From Nemania diffusa (Eukaryota > Ascomycota > Sordariomycetes > Xylariales > Xylariaceae): DNA of 64,000 nt. The position numbers and the translations under genes were made by a program. Below the pieces are notes generated by a model. That model did not search any database. It had not been told where the DNA came from and was given only the letters and a program-made list of their open reading frames with translations. Of this stretch, positions 14,650-29,458 are shown piece after piece. The first letter of the stretch is position 1. Every line of letters begins with the position of its first letter. The stretch covers positions 806,001-870,000 of the forward strand of contig JBBPUQ010000005.1 in assembly GCA_038501195.1 (NCBI GenBank), in the 5' to 3' direction.

Positions 14650-17279
14650 ACTTTTTTTACTAAAAAAATCTTGTTTTAAAATTAATATTTCAAAAATTTG
14701 AATTTACTATTTATATTTTAGTAAAAAAAAAGATTATTTTAAATATTTACTTTAATATTACTATATTATAAACTTTTATTTTATAAAAATATATAAAGCT
14801 TTTTTATAAATAATTGCTATAAAATTATAGTAATTTTATTTATAATTATATTTATATTTATATTTTTTTTTTGCAATTTTTTAATTACTTTTGTAAAATT
14901 TTTTTTTAATATATTATTATTTTTGTATGTTTTTAAAAATTTACTTTTTTTTGCTATTTATAGCTATTTTTTCAACTATTTTAAAAGTTCTACTGCTTTA
15001 AAGTTCGTTTTATAAAATACTAATAATATTTTAGCTAAATTTTTAAAATTGCTTATAAAGTACTATTAATTATTAAAATCTTATTTTTTTTAATTAATTT
15101 AATATTATAAAGTTTTTTTGTAATAAAATTGTAAAATATATATTTGTTTTATTTTTTATTTTTGTTTATTTTTTATAAAAGAAATTATTTTGTTTTTAAA
15201 TTTATTTATTTATTGTTTTAATAATAAATTGTTTAAAAATTTCTATAGTTAGTTAATATAATATAAGTTTGTTAATTTTTAACTATTTAAAACTTTTAAT
15301 TAAAAAATAATAAAGTTTATTTATTTAAAAATCTTAAAGTATTATTAAATAAAAAAATAGTTTAGTTTATTAAAAAGTTTATTAATAATTTAAAACTAGT
15401 ACTTTTTTATAATAAATATATAATTATTTATTTTAAAGTTAAGTTTTTATTTATATTGATTTTTTTAATATATTATTTTTTTTTAAGTTTGTTTAAATAT
15501 TGCTTGTACTGTTTTTATATATTGTTTAATAATATTAATTTTTTATTAAGTTTTTTTTTGATTTAATTACTTAATTAAAAGTAAGTTTACAAATTTTTAT
15601 GTTTTATTTTTTTAGTTGTAATAACTAAGCATTAAAAATTCAAACAATATTTTATATAGCTGCAATTTTATTAAATTATACAGTAATAATATAGCAGCAA
15701 AGTTTATTATTAATAATATATCTGTTTAATTATTTTAATAATAGTTATAAAAAAAGTATAGTTATTAATTTAAATATTTAATAGCAATTTTAGTTTGTTT
15801 TATAAATTTATAGTGTTTTATTAATAATAAAGTCTATTTAATATTTAATATTTTTATTAACTTGTTAATAAAAAAAGAAATAAATTAAAATTTTTAATTC
15901 GAATTAATTTATTTTAATAATTTAAAAACTTTAAATAAACTTTTATAATATAGCTATACTACTTTTTATATAGTTACTAATTTATTATAAAATATTAATT
16001 ATAATAATTTATTAAATTAGTTTATTACTATAAATATAAACTTGCTTTTTTTTTTATTTGTTGTTATTTTTTTAAAATTAATAATTATATATTAAAACAG
16101 TTGTAAAAATATAAAAATAAGTTGTAACAATTTTGAAATTTTATTTTTTAGTACTTTTACTAGTTAATATTTAAAACAGTTAATAATATATTTGTTATAA
16201 TTTATTATTAATTTAAGTTATTAATATTGTAATAATACTAACTTTTTTATTTTATTATATTTAAAATAAACTATTGTTATTTTATTATAAACTTTTTTTA
16301 AAAGTTTTATAAAAAAGTAATTTATTTATAAAATTATAAGTTGTTTTTTATAAATTATTAAATTTTTATTTAAAACTTAATTTTTAAATTGATTTAATTG
16401 TATTTTAGTTTAATATATTTTTAAATTAGAAAATTTTTAATTATATTTTAAAACTTTATTAATTAATAATATTATAAGTAATAATATATTAATTTTTATG
16501 TTTTATTTTAAATAAAATAGTTTAATTACTAAGTTTATATTTATAAGTTTTTTTTTTTTGTTTATTAGTTTAAATAAAGTTATATATTATTAATGTTTTA
16601 TTTTATTTTTTTAAGTTTGTAAGTTTTTTTGTTTTTTTAATAACAAATTAACTATTATATTTTTCAATTTTAGTTAATATATAATAACAAAATAATATTA
16701 AGTTATTAAATTTGTTTAATTAGTTTATTAAAAATTTAATTGTTATTTAATATTAAAAAACTTAAAAGTTTAATAGTTAGTTATAATTAAAAATAACTGT
16801 TTTTTTTACATATTTATTAATTCGAATTATTAATATTTAAATTTTTTAATTATTGTTAATATTTTTTTGTTTAAAATATTGTAATTTAGTTTTTTTTTAT
16901 ATAAAGTTTTTAAATAATATATAATAAAATATTAAAAACTAATTTTTTTTTTTGCAATAAAACTTTTGTTATTATTTTATTAAAAATATTAATTTTTATT
17001 TAAGTTTTTTTATTATAATTGTAATAAACTAATATTAGTACTAAAATTAGTTAGTTTTTAAACTTTAAAAAAGCTATTTTATAGTTTTTGTTTTATTAAA
17101 ATATTATATTTTTTTTAGTTAGTTTAAATAAAAACTTTGTTTTATAACTATATTTTGAAATAAATTAATAATAAAAGTTATAAAATTTTAAAAACAATTA
17201 AACTGTTTTTATATTTGTTAGTTATTTTTAATTTTATATTATTACAATTTTTTTAAAGTTTATTTTTATTTTGTTTTTT

Positions 17280-17580
17280 TTTATAATAAATTTTAAATAT
17301 TTAGTTTTAATAATATAAAATTTATATTTTTTTAAATCAGTTTATAAATTTATATTTTGCAGCTTTTTTAATACTTTTTTTATATATTGTTTATATTTTT
17401 TTAAGTTATTTAAATAAATAAATACATTATTAATATAAATATTACAAAAGTTATTTAAATATTTTTTTAAAATATTGTTTATATACTATTAAAAAATAAT
17501 TAATTTATTAATTAATTTAAAAAGTAATATTTTATATTTAAAAAAACTATATTTTATTTTAAAAATAATTAAGTTTTTAT
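17280..17580 (-). pseudogene. Gypsy I reverse transcriptase relic
   Basis: Minus-strand translation gives a continuous Ty3/Gypsy RT core with RIP-type changes. FKYKILLFKL corresponds to the FEYLVMPFGL block, FCNIYINNVFIY (YINN at 17426-17437) to the YxDD catalytic block, and TKYLKFII to the KYLGF(I/V)I block. Stops replace likely Gln codons. Both catalytic aspartates read as asparagine, so the enzyme would be inactive even apart from the stops. Other pol domains are presumably on either side but I did not resolve them. Confidence 0.85.
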
Positions 17581-19688
17581 AATTTAAATATATATAAATT
17601 TAATAAAATATTTATTATATATTAATTTTTGTAAAAATGTTAATTTTAGCAATTTAAACTAAAGTTTTATTTACTAAAAGCAAAAAATAATAGTTTTTTT
17701 TTATAATAATATTAATTTTTTAGTAATTAATATAAAATTTTAATTTTTTATTTAATTTTAAAGCAAATAATATTAATATAACAAATAAAGCATTTTTTAA
17801 AACAATAAATCTTTTATATAAATTTTTTACTATATATTTTTTTATAACTTTTAATTTTTTAATTAATAATTTATATAAAAAATAATTAGTTAAATTATTA
17901 TTAGTTTTATTAAAAATAAAATCGATTTAATAATTTATAAATTAATTTAATAATAATTAATTTAAATTTATTTTATTAAATATATAAAATAAAAAGCAGT
18001 ATTTTTTTAAAACTTGTTTTTATGCTTTTTTTTTTAATTTTTTTTTTTTTTGTTAAAAAATATTTTGTTATATTTTTTGTTTTAAATTATTATATCAATT
18101 TTATTAATATTAATAATATATAATTTAGTTTATTTATAACAAATAAATTTTATAAAAAAAGCAGCTTTAATAATAATAATATTTATTAATAGTTTATATT
18201 TATATTATTTTATTGCATTTTTTTATAATTTATATAATTTTTGTTTATTATATTTTTAATTTATTTTTTTAAACAAATTTAATAATAATAAAAAAACTTT
18301 TTTTTATTTTAATTATTTGTAACTAGCGATTTATTTTCTGTATATTTTTATATAAAAAATTTTTATAAAATTTAAAAAACTTTTTTTATTATATTTTTTA
18401 CAATATAGTTTTTCTAAATGTTTTTATAGCTATATTTGTTTTTTTGTTTGTTATAAGTTTTTTATTTAAAAATAAAAAAATATAACAATACTATTTATAA
18501 TTTACTAAAATGTTATATTGTTTATAAAATATTTTTTTAATTAAAAAGTTATATATTATATTAATTATTATAAAAAATATATTTTTAAAAATATATTTTT
18601 ATAAATAAAAGTTTATTATTAAAATTTAACTAACTTTTTAATATAAATTAACATTATATTTAGTTATAATTTATTTAATAAAGTTGTTATAAATTATAGT
18701 ATTTATTTTTATTATAATTTTTTTAATAAATATTATATTTATAAAAATATATTTATTTATTTTTATATTAACTAAAGCTTTAGTAATAAAAGTTTATTTA
18801 TTTATTTTTATTATAATAATTATTAAAAATAAATTTTTATTTAAAAATAATATTAAAAAATCTTTTATATTATTTATAATTAGTTTATTTAATAATATTT
18901 TTAAAAAAAAGTTTAATAATTTTAAAGTTAAACTTTTTTTTATTTTTAATTTTTAATTTATTTAGCATTTTTATATTTTAAATATATAGTTAATAGTTTA
19001 ATTTTTTAGCTTTTAATAGTAATTATTACAAGTTTATTTATTTAAAAATACTTTTAAGTTTAATATTTTTTTTTTTAATAAATAAAACATTTTTTTTTTT
19101 TTATAAACTAGTTAATTTTTTTTTTTATAAACTTTAAATATATTTTTTTTAAAAGTATACTAGTTATTTTAACATTTTTACTGCTTAAAATAGTTTTAAA
19201 CTATTTTTTTTGTTTTTTTTTATATTATTTGCTTAATATATTACTTTTGTTTAAAATATAAATTAAACATTTATATTAAAATATAAACTTTTTATATATT
19301 ACTTTTTTATTTAAATATTAAAATATTATTTAATTTTTGATTTGTTTTATAAAACAAATATTAAACTTTTTTTTTTATTAAAATTTAAAAAAAAATTGTT
19401 TGTTAGTTAAATATATAAACTAGTTTTTAAAAGTTTAAAAATTTTTTAATTTTTTTAATTTATAGCTTTTTTATTTTATTTAAGTTTTTTTTTTTTTGTT
19501 TAAATTGCTATATTGTTTAGTTAAATATTTTAATAACTTTATAAATGTAATAATTTGTTTTAAATAAATATTTTTTAAATAAAGTTATAAATTATTAGTA
19601 GCAATATTGTTTAAATAAAACTTAATATTTTTTATTTTTACAGTATTATTTATAAACTAATTTATATTAATTAATAAATAATTAAATT

Positions 19689-19996
19689 TGTTGAACTAAT
19701 GATTTAACAGAACTTGTACATACGCATTAAGTGCATACAACCAGAACTTAGACTAGAACTTTTATTTAATAACCGAATAAATAAAAAATATAGAAACCCA
19801 CTAGGATCTATAGAACTTATAAGTCTTATACATATACATATGTAAATAACCTGTGTATAACTTTTTTAATTATACTTCTTTTTGTAAAATATATATATAA
19901 ATCAATATAAAACTTTAAAACTTAAAAATAAACCTTAAACTTTATAGATTACTTTAAATTTTCTTGTATATATATATATAAAAAGTTCTACTAATA
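19689..19996 (+). repeat. 5' LTR of Copia copy 1
   Basis: 308 bp. It retains much more G and C than the 3' LTR (25297-25604), particularly in its outer 150 bp. The start TGTTGAACTAATG corresponds to the better preserved TGTTGAACCAATG of copy 2. Confidence 0.92.
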
Positions 19997-22900
19997 TTAA
20001 TTAGTAATTATAAAACGTAATTATAAATTAGCAAAGTAAAAAAGCAAAAACTAGTTATTATTAAAAATAACTTTTATGCTATATTTTTTTTTTTTTTATA
20101 TAAAAAATAAATTACTATTTTTATTAATTAACTAAAAACATATTAAATTAACTGTTAAACAAACAAAGCTTAACTATTATAAAATTAAAGTTTTTTCTGT
20201 AATAATTTAGTTAACTTTTATACAAAAATCAACAAAACTATAAGCTATTTTATATATTTACTTTTTTAACTATTTTACTTATTTTACAACTTTTATTTTC
20301 TTATTTTTTATAATTATATTAACACTAATAACAAAAGCAGCAGTAGTAGTAGCAGCTACAGCAGTTAAACAAACTCAAAACAACAATTTAGCAGCTTTAT
20401 ATAATAAAAATAATTTTATGTATAAAAATATAGCCAAAAGTAGCAATATTTAAATAAAAATTTAAAAAAAAAAAACAGATCTAAAATATTAAAATACAAC
20501 TATTAACTTTAATATTTTTTCAAAACTTATAAAATTAACAATATACTTTATATAATATTTATATAACTATATATAACTAAAAGTTAAAAACAAACAATTT
20601 ATACAAATATTTGCAATAAACTTTAACAAATAAACAAAATCTATATTTATAAATGTTAATTATATATTTAAACAAAAATTTAGTATTATAATCAGATATA
20701 ATTTAAGTATTTAACTATATAGTATAACATATAATAACAAGTTTATTTATATTTTTAAAAAATATAAAAATAACAATAATAATAAATTAAATAATAATAT
20801 GTTTATATAAATAGCATTAGTTTTAGCATTTATACTAGTAAATATATTAGAACTTTTTGTTGTATAAATAGATCTTTTAATACTACAACTAGCTATATTA
20901 AAACTAACAACATTAGTATATTATATAATATTTAGTATAAATAATTAAATATTTAGTTTTTTTATATAAACAAAAACCTAAAAACTTATACTTACTTTTA
21001 AAATTTTTATTGTATATTTTGCACTTTTATTTATATATAAAAATCAGTTATATAAACTTTTTTTTACTTAAATTATTTATAATAGTTTAATTAAAACAGT
21101 TTAATTTATTATATTTACTAAAATATAGCAATTTAACTAAAACTACAACAATAAACTATATAATATATTATATAACAAAGCTTAAATTTTTATTTTAATA
21201 TACTGTTAATTTAAAATTACTAAAAAACAATATTATATAATATTTTTTTTTATATTAAAAAAAAAAGCTAAATAGTACTATTTTAACTATATTAATTTAA
21301 TATATAAATAAAACAAAATTTATATAATATTTAACAATTATTTTAATATAATAGTTAATTATAGTTAATATTAAACTGATTAAACTACTATTACTTTTAT
21401 ACAAATAAAACAAAACAATTTAATAAAAACAATATTTAAAATATTAAAAACTATAATTAACAAGCTTTAATTTATATAATATGCTTTAAAATTTAACTAC
21501 TATAAAAAAATACTACTTTATATAACAGTTATATAAGTATGTTTTAGTATATTTAAGCTTAAATTTATTTTAATTAGTTAAAAATTTATATATAAAGCTT
21601 TATTTTTTAACTTATAAATAACGCTGTAAGTTTTTTTTAATTAAAAAATAAATTACTATTATATAATAAATGTTTATTTTATTAATAAATAGTATAATAT
21701 TAAATATTTAAAACAATTGTACAGTTATAGCTTTAAAAAAAACTTTTGCTAAAAACTACAACAATTGTATAAAAAAAATAACAAAAATAACAAAAAGTGC
21801 TTTATTTATAAAAAGCTTAGTTGTTAGTTTATTAACTACAGCTAACAAAAAAAATTAAAAACAAAAAAGCAATATTTTATTATATATAATATTTTAAAGC
21901 AAAAAGCTTTATTATATAAAAAGTATAATATATTTGTATTAAATTACAAAAAAAATAAAAACTTTTTATATAATAATAAATTTAATAATAACTTAAATTT
22001 TAAAACTAAAAATAAAATAGTTTAATTTTTAATAAATTTAATATATTTTTATTATATAATAAAAAAAAATATATATATTTAAAACTAAACGTTAATATTA
22101 AACAACTTTTATTTAAACAGTTAATATAATATAAAATATTAAAATATTTTATAAAATATTAGTGTAGCTAAAGTTTTAACTATTAAAAAAACTTAAACTA
22201 AAGCTTTTATATAAAAAAACTTTTTTATATAAATAAACTAAACTTTAAACAATATAATAATTTAATTTAATAATATTAAAAGTTTTAAAATTATAAATAT
22301 TATAACTATTTTAATATTAATTAAACTAATTAAATTTTATATTTTTAATATATTAACTCTGTTTTTACTATTGCTATAAAATATAAATTAACTATATATT
22401 TATTTTAACAATATATAAAATATAATTATATAATAAAATAATATAACAGTATTAATTATATAAAAATAAAAGCACTTGTTTTTTAATGTTAATTAATTAA
22501 AAGTTATAAGTTATTTTATAAAATAAAAACTTTAAAAGTTATATTGTTAATTTAAACACTTTTATATAAAAAAACTTATAAAATTATTATAAAAAGCTAA
22601 ATATAATAACATTAATGTTTTAATATTTTAAAAAATTAAAAAATTTTGCTATTATTATTAATTATATAACTAAGCTTTAAAAAAATTTAAATTTTTGTTA
22701 AAAAATAAATATAATTTTAACTATAAAATCATTATTAATATTATATAAATTAATAAATAATTAACTTTATATATAATTAATATAAATATTTTATTTTAAA
22801 CAGCTAAATTTTTAAAGTTTTTAAATATATACAATATTTAAAACATATTATACTAATATTAAATTTTAATATATTAAAAACTATTTAATTATATTATATA

Positions 22901-24200
22901 TAATTTTAGTATAAATTTTTTGTTTAAAAAATTTCGCAATAATATATAACTAGTTAAAACTTCATATAAAAAAATGTTTATTAAAGCATACTAAACTGTT
23001 AAAAAAGTTAAACAAATATATATATTACTTTATTATATGTTTAATATTTTATACAAAAAAATTAGTTATTATATAAACAAAAAAATAATATTATAAATAG
23101 CTATAAAAGCTTTAAATAATATAGCTAAATCAAATAGTTTTATATTTATTTTGCTAGTTTTTAAAGCTTACTTTAAAATTAACAGCAATTTATTTTTTTC
23201 GCTAAAAATTACTTAAAAAGCAGAAGTTATATAAAAAGCTATAAAAATATTAAAAAATATTTATACAAAAGTTAATATTAACTAAATTATATAAACTAAA
23301 AATAAACTAATATTATTATACAAAGTATTTTTTTTATTTTTTTAAAATAAAGTTATAATATAACAAAAACAAAAAAGCTAAATAAAACTATATAAAATTT
23401 TTACAATTAAAAATTATAACATTATAGTTAATATAATAAATAAATTAACTAAGTTTTATTGTATATAAATCAAGCTATACTATTAATAAAAAGCTATACT
23501 TAATTTATTATATAAAAAAAATAACTTTTTGTATAACTTTTTTTAAACTGTTAAATAGCTGCAACTTTAATGCAAAAATAAACCAAAAAAGTCACTTGCA
23601 ACTATTAGCAACCAGTACTTTGTACTAAAAGAAGTTAACAATTATACTCTAGTTGTACAACTAAAACAAAACAGTATAATTATTACATTTAGCGTATTTT
23701 TTAAACAATTAAATGTAGTTAAAATAAATGTATTAACAATTTAAAATATATTTTAATTTGTATAATATAACTTGAACTAATATAACTAAATAAAAATTTT
23801 CTAAACTAAATTTATATAAAAAGTTAAAAATAAAATAACTAAACTGTATAAAAAATTTAAATTAGTTATATAAAGTTATAAAAATAATAACAAAGTTAGA
23901 ATTTTTATATAAGCATTAATAATTTAATATATAAATTAATAGTTTATTATAGCTTTAAAACTATTGTTAATTTAAAACTATAGTATATATATAAAGCTAT
24001 AAAATATTTTTTAAATATATATATAGTTATATAATAAGTTAAACTAAAAAATTTATGTTTATTTGCTGAAAAAACTAAAAAATAAATATTTTATAAGTAT
24101 TATATTTTAAATTATATAACTATTATATAAATTAGCTAAGTTAAAATTATATTAGTATAAAACTTATTATAAATATTACTGTTAAAAATTAAGCATAAAA

Positions 24201-24404
24201 ATGTTTATATATAATTTATGTTTGTTATATACTAAAAAAAAACCTAATAAATTTGCAATTATAAAATTTCAAATAAACAATATTTTCAGTATTATATTTA
24301 AAAAGTTTTTATATAAAAAAAAAACTAAGCTATTATTTCGCATAAAACTAAAAACAAAATTAATATTTAAACATTTTATTAAATTTAATAAAAGCAAAAT
24401 TTAA
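24201..24404 (+). pseudogene. Copia copy 1 reverse transcriptase relic
   Basis: A 67-codon stretch that happens to be free of stops. It reads LLYTKKKPNKFAIIKFQINN, which matches the fungal Copia RT block around LLYT....GIVGLQTDDTL, followed by LLF..KLKTKL and FIKFNKSKI, corresponding to the L(K/R)FNGGxI block. The TDDT catalytic block has become INNI (24273-24284). This is a fragment of the degraded polyprotein, not a gene. Confidence 0.8.
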
Positions 24405-25296
24405 ATAAATAAACAAAATTTTTTTTTTACTTAATAAAAACAAGCTAAATAATTATATATTATTAACTTTTGTATAAAAAATTATTTTTAGTAATATGTT
24501 ATTTAGTAAGCTTAAAAAGTATATATTATATTAATATATTAACTAAAAATATTATATAACTTGTTAATTACTGTATAAATTTAAAAACTGTTAAAAAATA
24601 ACATTAAAGTATTAAATATATAAATACAATAGTAAATTAATAACATATAGCAAAAACTACGTTATATACTTTTAAATTTTAGTTATATAAAAATTTTTAT
24701 TTTTATTAACAAAATATTTATAAATAATAAAAATTTAAGTTTTTAAATTAAATTTATAATTATACTAGCTAATAAAAGCTATATAAAAAATACTTTTACA
24801 ATTAAAAGCAATATTATTTATTAAAATTTAATTAAATATAAATAAATTATATATAATGTATTAGCAAGTAAGCTATATAATATAGTTAATAAATTTAACT
24901 GTGTTATTGTATTTAGTACAACTTTTTAAAAAATCATTTATATAATAAAATTATTAACTATATTATTAGTTATATATACTGATTTTAAATCTTTATATAA
25001 ATGTTTAGTTAAATTAAAAACTATGTAAAAAAAGCAACTTATAATTAATATTATATTATTTTAAAAAGTATATAAAAATCGCAAAATTACAAAAATACAA
25101 TAAATTAATAGCAAAAACAACTTAGTAAACATTTGTACAAAAAAAGCACTTAACTAAGTATTAAAAAAGCTAATTAGTATAAATAAACTAGTTATATAAA
25201 TAAAAGTATATATAAATCAATTAAACAATAAAAAAAATAATAAAAAATTAGTTAATATTAAAACTAAAGTTATTATATAAAAAAAAGAATTTTCAG

Positions 25297-25604
25297 TATT
25301 AAACTAATAATTTAATAAAATTTATATATATATACTAAATATATATAATTAGAACTTAAACTAGGACTTTTATTTAGTAACTAAATAAATAAAAAATATA
25401 AAAACTCATTAAAATCTATAAAATTTATAGGTTTTATATATATATATATATAAATAACTTATATATAACTTTTTTAGTTATACTTTTTTTTGTAAAATAT
25501 ATATATAAATTAATATAAAACCTTAAAACTTAAAAACAAACTTTAAACTTTATAGATTACTCCAAATCTTTTTGTATATATATGTACAAAAAGTTCTACT
25601 AACA
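25297..25604 (+). repeat. 3' LTR of Copia copy 1
   Basis: 308 bp, heavily RIP-mutated partner of 19689-19996, ending GTTCTACTAACA immediately before the AAATT duplication. Confidence 0.92.
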
Positions 25605-26662
25605 AAATTAATATTAAAGCTATACTTTAAAATTTATTTTGTTTTTTTTGAAGTTATTATAAAAAGTAATAATTTTTACTTTAACAAACTTTTTATACTT
25701 TAAATTATTAAAATTTATTATATTAGCAATAATACAAAATATAATAGTTTAGTTAATAACACTTATTATAGTAATTTAGTTTATAATTATTAATATAGTT
25801 TGATTTTAAATAACTAAGTTATTAATTAATTAGTTAATTTTATTTAGTTTAGCTTTTTTTTTTTTAAAAGTTTGTTTAATTTAGTTTAGTTTTATTACAG
25901 CTAATTTAGCTTTTAATATAGTTTTGTATTAAATTTATTTAATATATTTAATTATAAAAGCAATAATTTAATTTAGTTTTTATTTTTATATATATATATT
26001 AGTACTTATTAAATTATATATTTTATAACTTAAGTTTTAAATAGCAACTTTTTTAAATATAACAGTTTAATTAATTTTTATAGCTTTATAAAAAGTAGAA
26101 ATATTTATAATATTATAAAAATTAAAATAAGCTACTTTGTTTATATTAATAGTTACTATAAAAAAAAATTTTAAACTTTGAGCTTTTGTTTAATATTTTT
26201 TAACAAACTTATATATATAAACAATAATGTTTTTACAAGCTTTATTTATTATAAAGTTTTAGTATTTTTTAAAAAATTCTAAAAACTTAATGTTTTGTTA
26301 AAACTTTTTATAAACTATAGCTTTTTTTTTTTTATTAGTAAAATTATTATTTTTATTATATTTTTTTATATAAAAAAGTATTAAATTAGTTATTAAAATT
26401 ATATAAAAAAATTAATAACAAAAGTTAGTTTTAAAAACTTTATTAAATCAAATATAATATTTTATAAAATTAAACAAATTAAATTTAACAACTAAAAAGT
26501 TGTTTAAAAAAATAATTAATTTTTTATTGTTTAAAATGTTTATATAACATAATAAATTAACAGAAATAATTAATATATTTATTGTATAAATAATTTAATT
26601 AATTAAATTAATTTAATTAAATATAAAACTTTATAGCTATAATATATTAAAGATTTTACAAT

Positions 26663-26879
26663 TATTACAATTAATATATTTAAATAAAGCGAAGTTTGCA
26701 AATAAAATACTATTTATATATTAATTGTAAAATAAAAAAAAAAAAAAACTATTTTAAGCTTAGTTTATATAAATATATATTTATAAGTGTATAATAAGTT
26801 ATATATACAAGTTAAAAGCTTTATTTTAGCTGCAAATGCTACTTTAAATACTACTTAGTTTAGCTACTTAGCTGTGACT
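26663..26879 (-). repeat. LTR of Gypsy I (5' LTR)
   Basis: 217-bp partner of 14433-14649. It starts TATTACAATT (from TGTTACAATT) and ends GTGACT just before TATAA. Confidence 0.85.
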
Positions 26880-26884
26880 TATAA

Positions 26885-28786
26885 TATATATATATAAATT
26901 ATATAAATTTATTAACAATTTATTAATATTATATATAATAAAATATAATTAATTATTTAATAAATAAATAATAAATTATATAAAAAAAATTAAATATATA
27001 TTAACTATAATTAATATTATTATTTTAATAGTTATAAAAAGAATTTTTAGTTATAGTTTTTTTTATATATATATATTTTTTATTTTTTTTATATATATTT
27101 TTATTTATATATATAATTTATTAATTAAAAGTAATACTTTTAATATTTAATTTAATACTTTTTTTATTAATATATTAATTAAGTTATTTTTTTTATTAAT
27201 TTAAAATATTTTTAAAAAAAAAATTTTTATATAACTTTTATAACAATGAAATATTAATTATAAATTAGTTTTTTTATATTATATTAAATTTAATTAAATA
27301 ATTATAATATAATTTTAAATTAAAATATAAAATTATTAAAATTTTTTAAAAAGTTATATAAAAAATAATTATATTATTAAATTTATTAATTATTTTATAT
27401 AATTTATTAATTAATATATTGTTAATTATTTATTTATATTTATTTAAATTTTAATAAATAATATTATTAAAAATTTTAAATTTTAAATTTTAAATCAATA
27501 TTATTTTTTATATAAGTTTTTATAACTAATATAATTAAAATTTTAATTTATAATATTATATTTATATTATTTATAAATAAATTATTTATAAAAATAAAAA
27601 ACTTTTTATAATATAAATTAAAAAATATAAACATTTGTTTATAATTATAATTATTAATTTGTTATTTAATTTATTTATTTAAAATAATTATATTAATTTT
27701 TTATAAATTAATAATTTAAATAATAATAAATAAGTTATATAAAATTTTTAATTAATAAATATAATTTATATATATATTTTAAATATATTAAAAAATATAT
27801 TATTATATAAAGTTTTTTATATAAAAATAAATTTTAATTAATTATATAATTTAACTTTTTTAAATTAATATAATATATTTATTTATAAATATAATTTAAA
27901 TATTATTAAATTTAATTAAATTAATTTTATTTAAAATTTATTTAAGTTTAGTTTTAAATTTTATTATATAAAATTAAAAATATTGTTTATTTATAATTTA
28001 ATAATATTAAAATTTTAAAACTATTATTAATAATTAATAAATAAAAATTATATAAAAAAATAATTATTTTAAATTTTTAATAATAATATTTATAATATAT
28101 TTTAAATTAATATAAACTTAATTTAATTAATTTATATAATAATTATATTATTTATAATATAGTTTTTTTAAAATATTTATTTTTAAGTTTAATAAATAAA
28201 TATATATAAATTTTTATATAAATTTATTAATTAATTATATATATATTTATATAATATTTTATAATTTATATATTTTATTATAATTTTAAATTAAAATAAA
28301 TTTAAAAATTAAAATTAATTGTTAATTTATTTATTAAATTATTAATAATTATATAAATATAGTATTTTTTTTTAAATTGTTATATTTTTATATAATTAAT
28401 TAAAACTTTTTATATAATTAAATAATTTTATTTTTAACTTTTTATATAAACTTTAATTTAAAAATTTAAATATTATAATATTTATTAAAGTTATATTTTA
28501 TAAATTTAAATATTTTTTATATAAATAATTTATTAATTTTTATTATATTAAATTTTTTAAAAAAAGTTTAAATATATTAATAATATTATTTATTTATAAT
28601 TTAATAACTAGTTTATAATTTATTTTTTTTAATTAAAAAAATATAAAATTTAATTATATAAAAAAATTAAAAATTATATTAATTTTTTAAATCAGTTTTT
28701 TTTTTATATAATATTTATTAAAATAAATAATATATTATTTTTATTGTTTTATTTTATATTTTTTATTATATAAAAATAAAGTTTAA
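26885..28786. other. Nearly pure A/T spacer with a direct repeat
   Basis: No coding trace. The first 130-140 bp (26881-27020) are nearly identical to 36762-36905. Together with 14320-14432 on the other side of Gypsy I, this shows that the two flanks of Gypsy I were once contiguous. The rest is featureless A/T sequence. Confidence 0.6.
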
Positions 28787-28791
28787 TTTAT

Positions 28792-28991
28792 TGTAATAAA
28801 CTAAAGCTTAGCAGCTATAAATATATATTGTTTATAATTTAGTTTAAAAAAAAAAAAAAAAAAGTTTTTTTAATATATATATTATACTTTAAAGCAGCTA
28901 AATAGTTTAATATATATAACTAATACAGTTTTAGCAATTGTTTAAAACTATATTTACAAACTAAGCTTAATAGTTTATATAGCTTATAATA
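28792..28991 (-). repeat. LTR of Gypsy II (3' LTR)
   Basis: 200 bp, aligns without gaps to 36034-36233, all differences seen are transitions. It is the more heavily mutated of the pair. It contains an A-run of about 18. Confidence 0.92.
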
Positions 28992-29423
28992 TTACTTTTT
29001 TTTTTAAGTTTTTAGTACAAAGCTTTATAAAAGCAGCTTTGTTTTTTTTTTATATTTGTTTAAAAGTAGTATAAATAATACTTAAGTTTAATTATATTAT
29101 AAAGTTTATAAAAAATAACTTTGTTTAATTATATTTTTATTATTTTTAAACTATTTATTTATAGTGTTTTTTTTTTAAAATAACTTACTACTTTTTAATA
29201 TATTTGTATTGCTTTTTTTTAATTTTTTTTTAACGTTTTTTTTATTAATATACAATTTGTTTTTTATACGCTTTTTAATTTCGAGCTTTTTTTTTTTTAA
29301 TTTTTCGGTTTTGTTTATAATTACTGCTTTTTTTAGCTATTTTAAAGCATAAACAGCGCCAACTTAACTGCTACTTTTTACTACTTTAACAATATTATAT
29401 AAAAGTGCTTTTTTTTTTTTTTC

Positions 29424-29458
<35 letters not shown>

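Larger units (their letters stand above)
19689..25604 (+). mobile_element. Ty1/Copia LTR retrotransposon, copy 1 (nested in Gypsy I)
   Basis: 5,916 bp with two 308-bp LTRs (19689-19996, 25297-25604), starting TGTTGAAC and ending TTCTACTAACA. The duplication AAATT flanks it (19684-19688, 25605-25609). It sits in the opposite orientation to the Gypsy element it interrupts, so it is the younger of the two. The RT relic near 24.2 kb is of the fungal Copia type. An Ala/Gln-rich run at about 20330-20400 probably marks the gag start. A second copy lies inverted at 38283-44193. Confidence 0.9.
14433..26879 (-). mobile_element. Ty3/Gypsy LTR retrotransposon I, interrupted by a Copia element
   Basis: Bounded by 217-bp LTRs (14433-14649 and 26663-26879) starting TGTTA and flanked by the 5-bp duplication TATAA (14428-14432, 26880-26884). 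Removing the Copia insertion at 19689-25604 and its target duplicate leaves about 6.5 kb, a usual Gypsy size. The RT relic is on the minus strand, so 26663-26879 is the 5' LTR and gag should lie on the right. An uninterrupted copy of the target exists near 36.65-36.91 kb. Confidence 0.85.
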
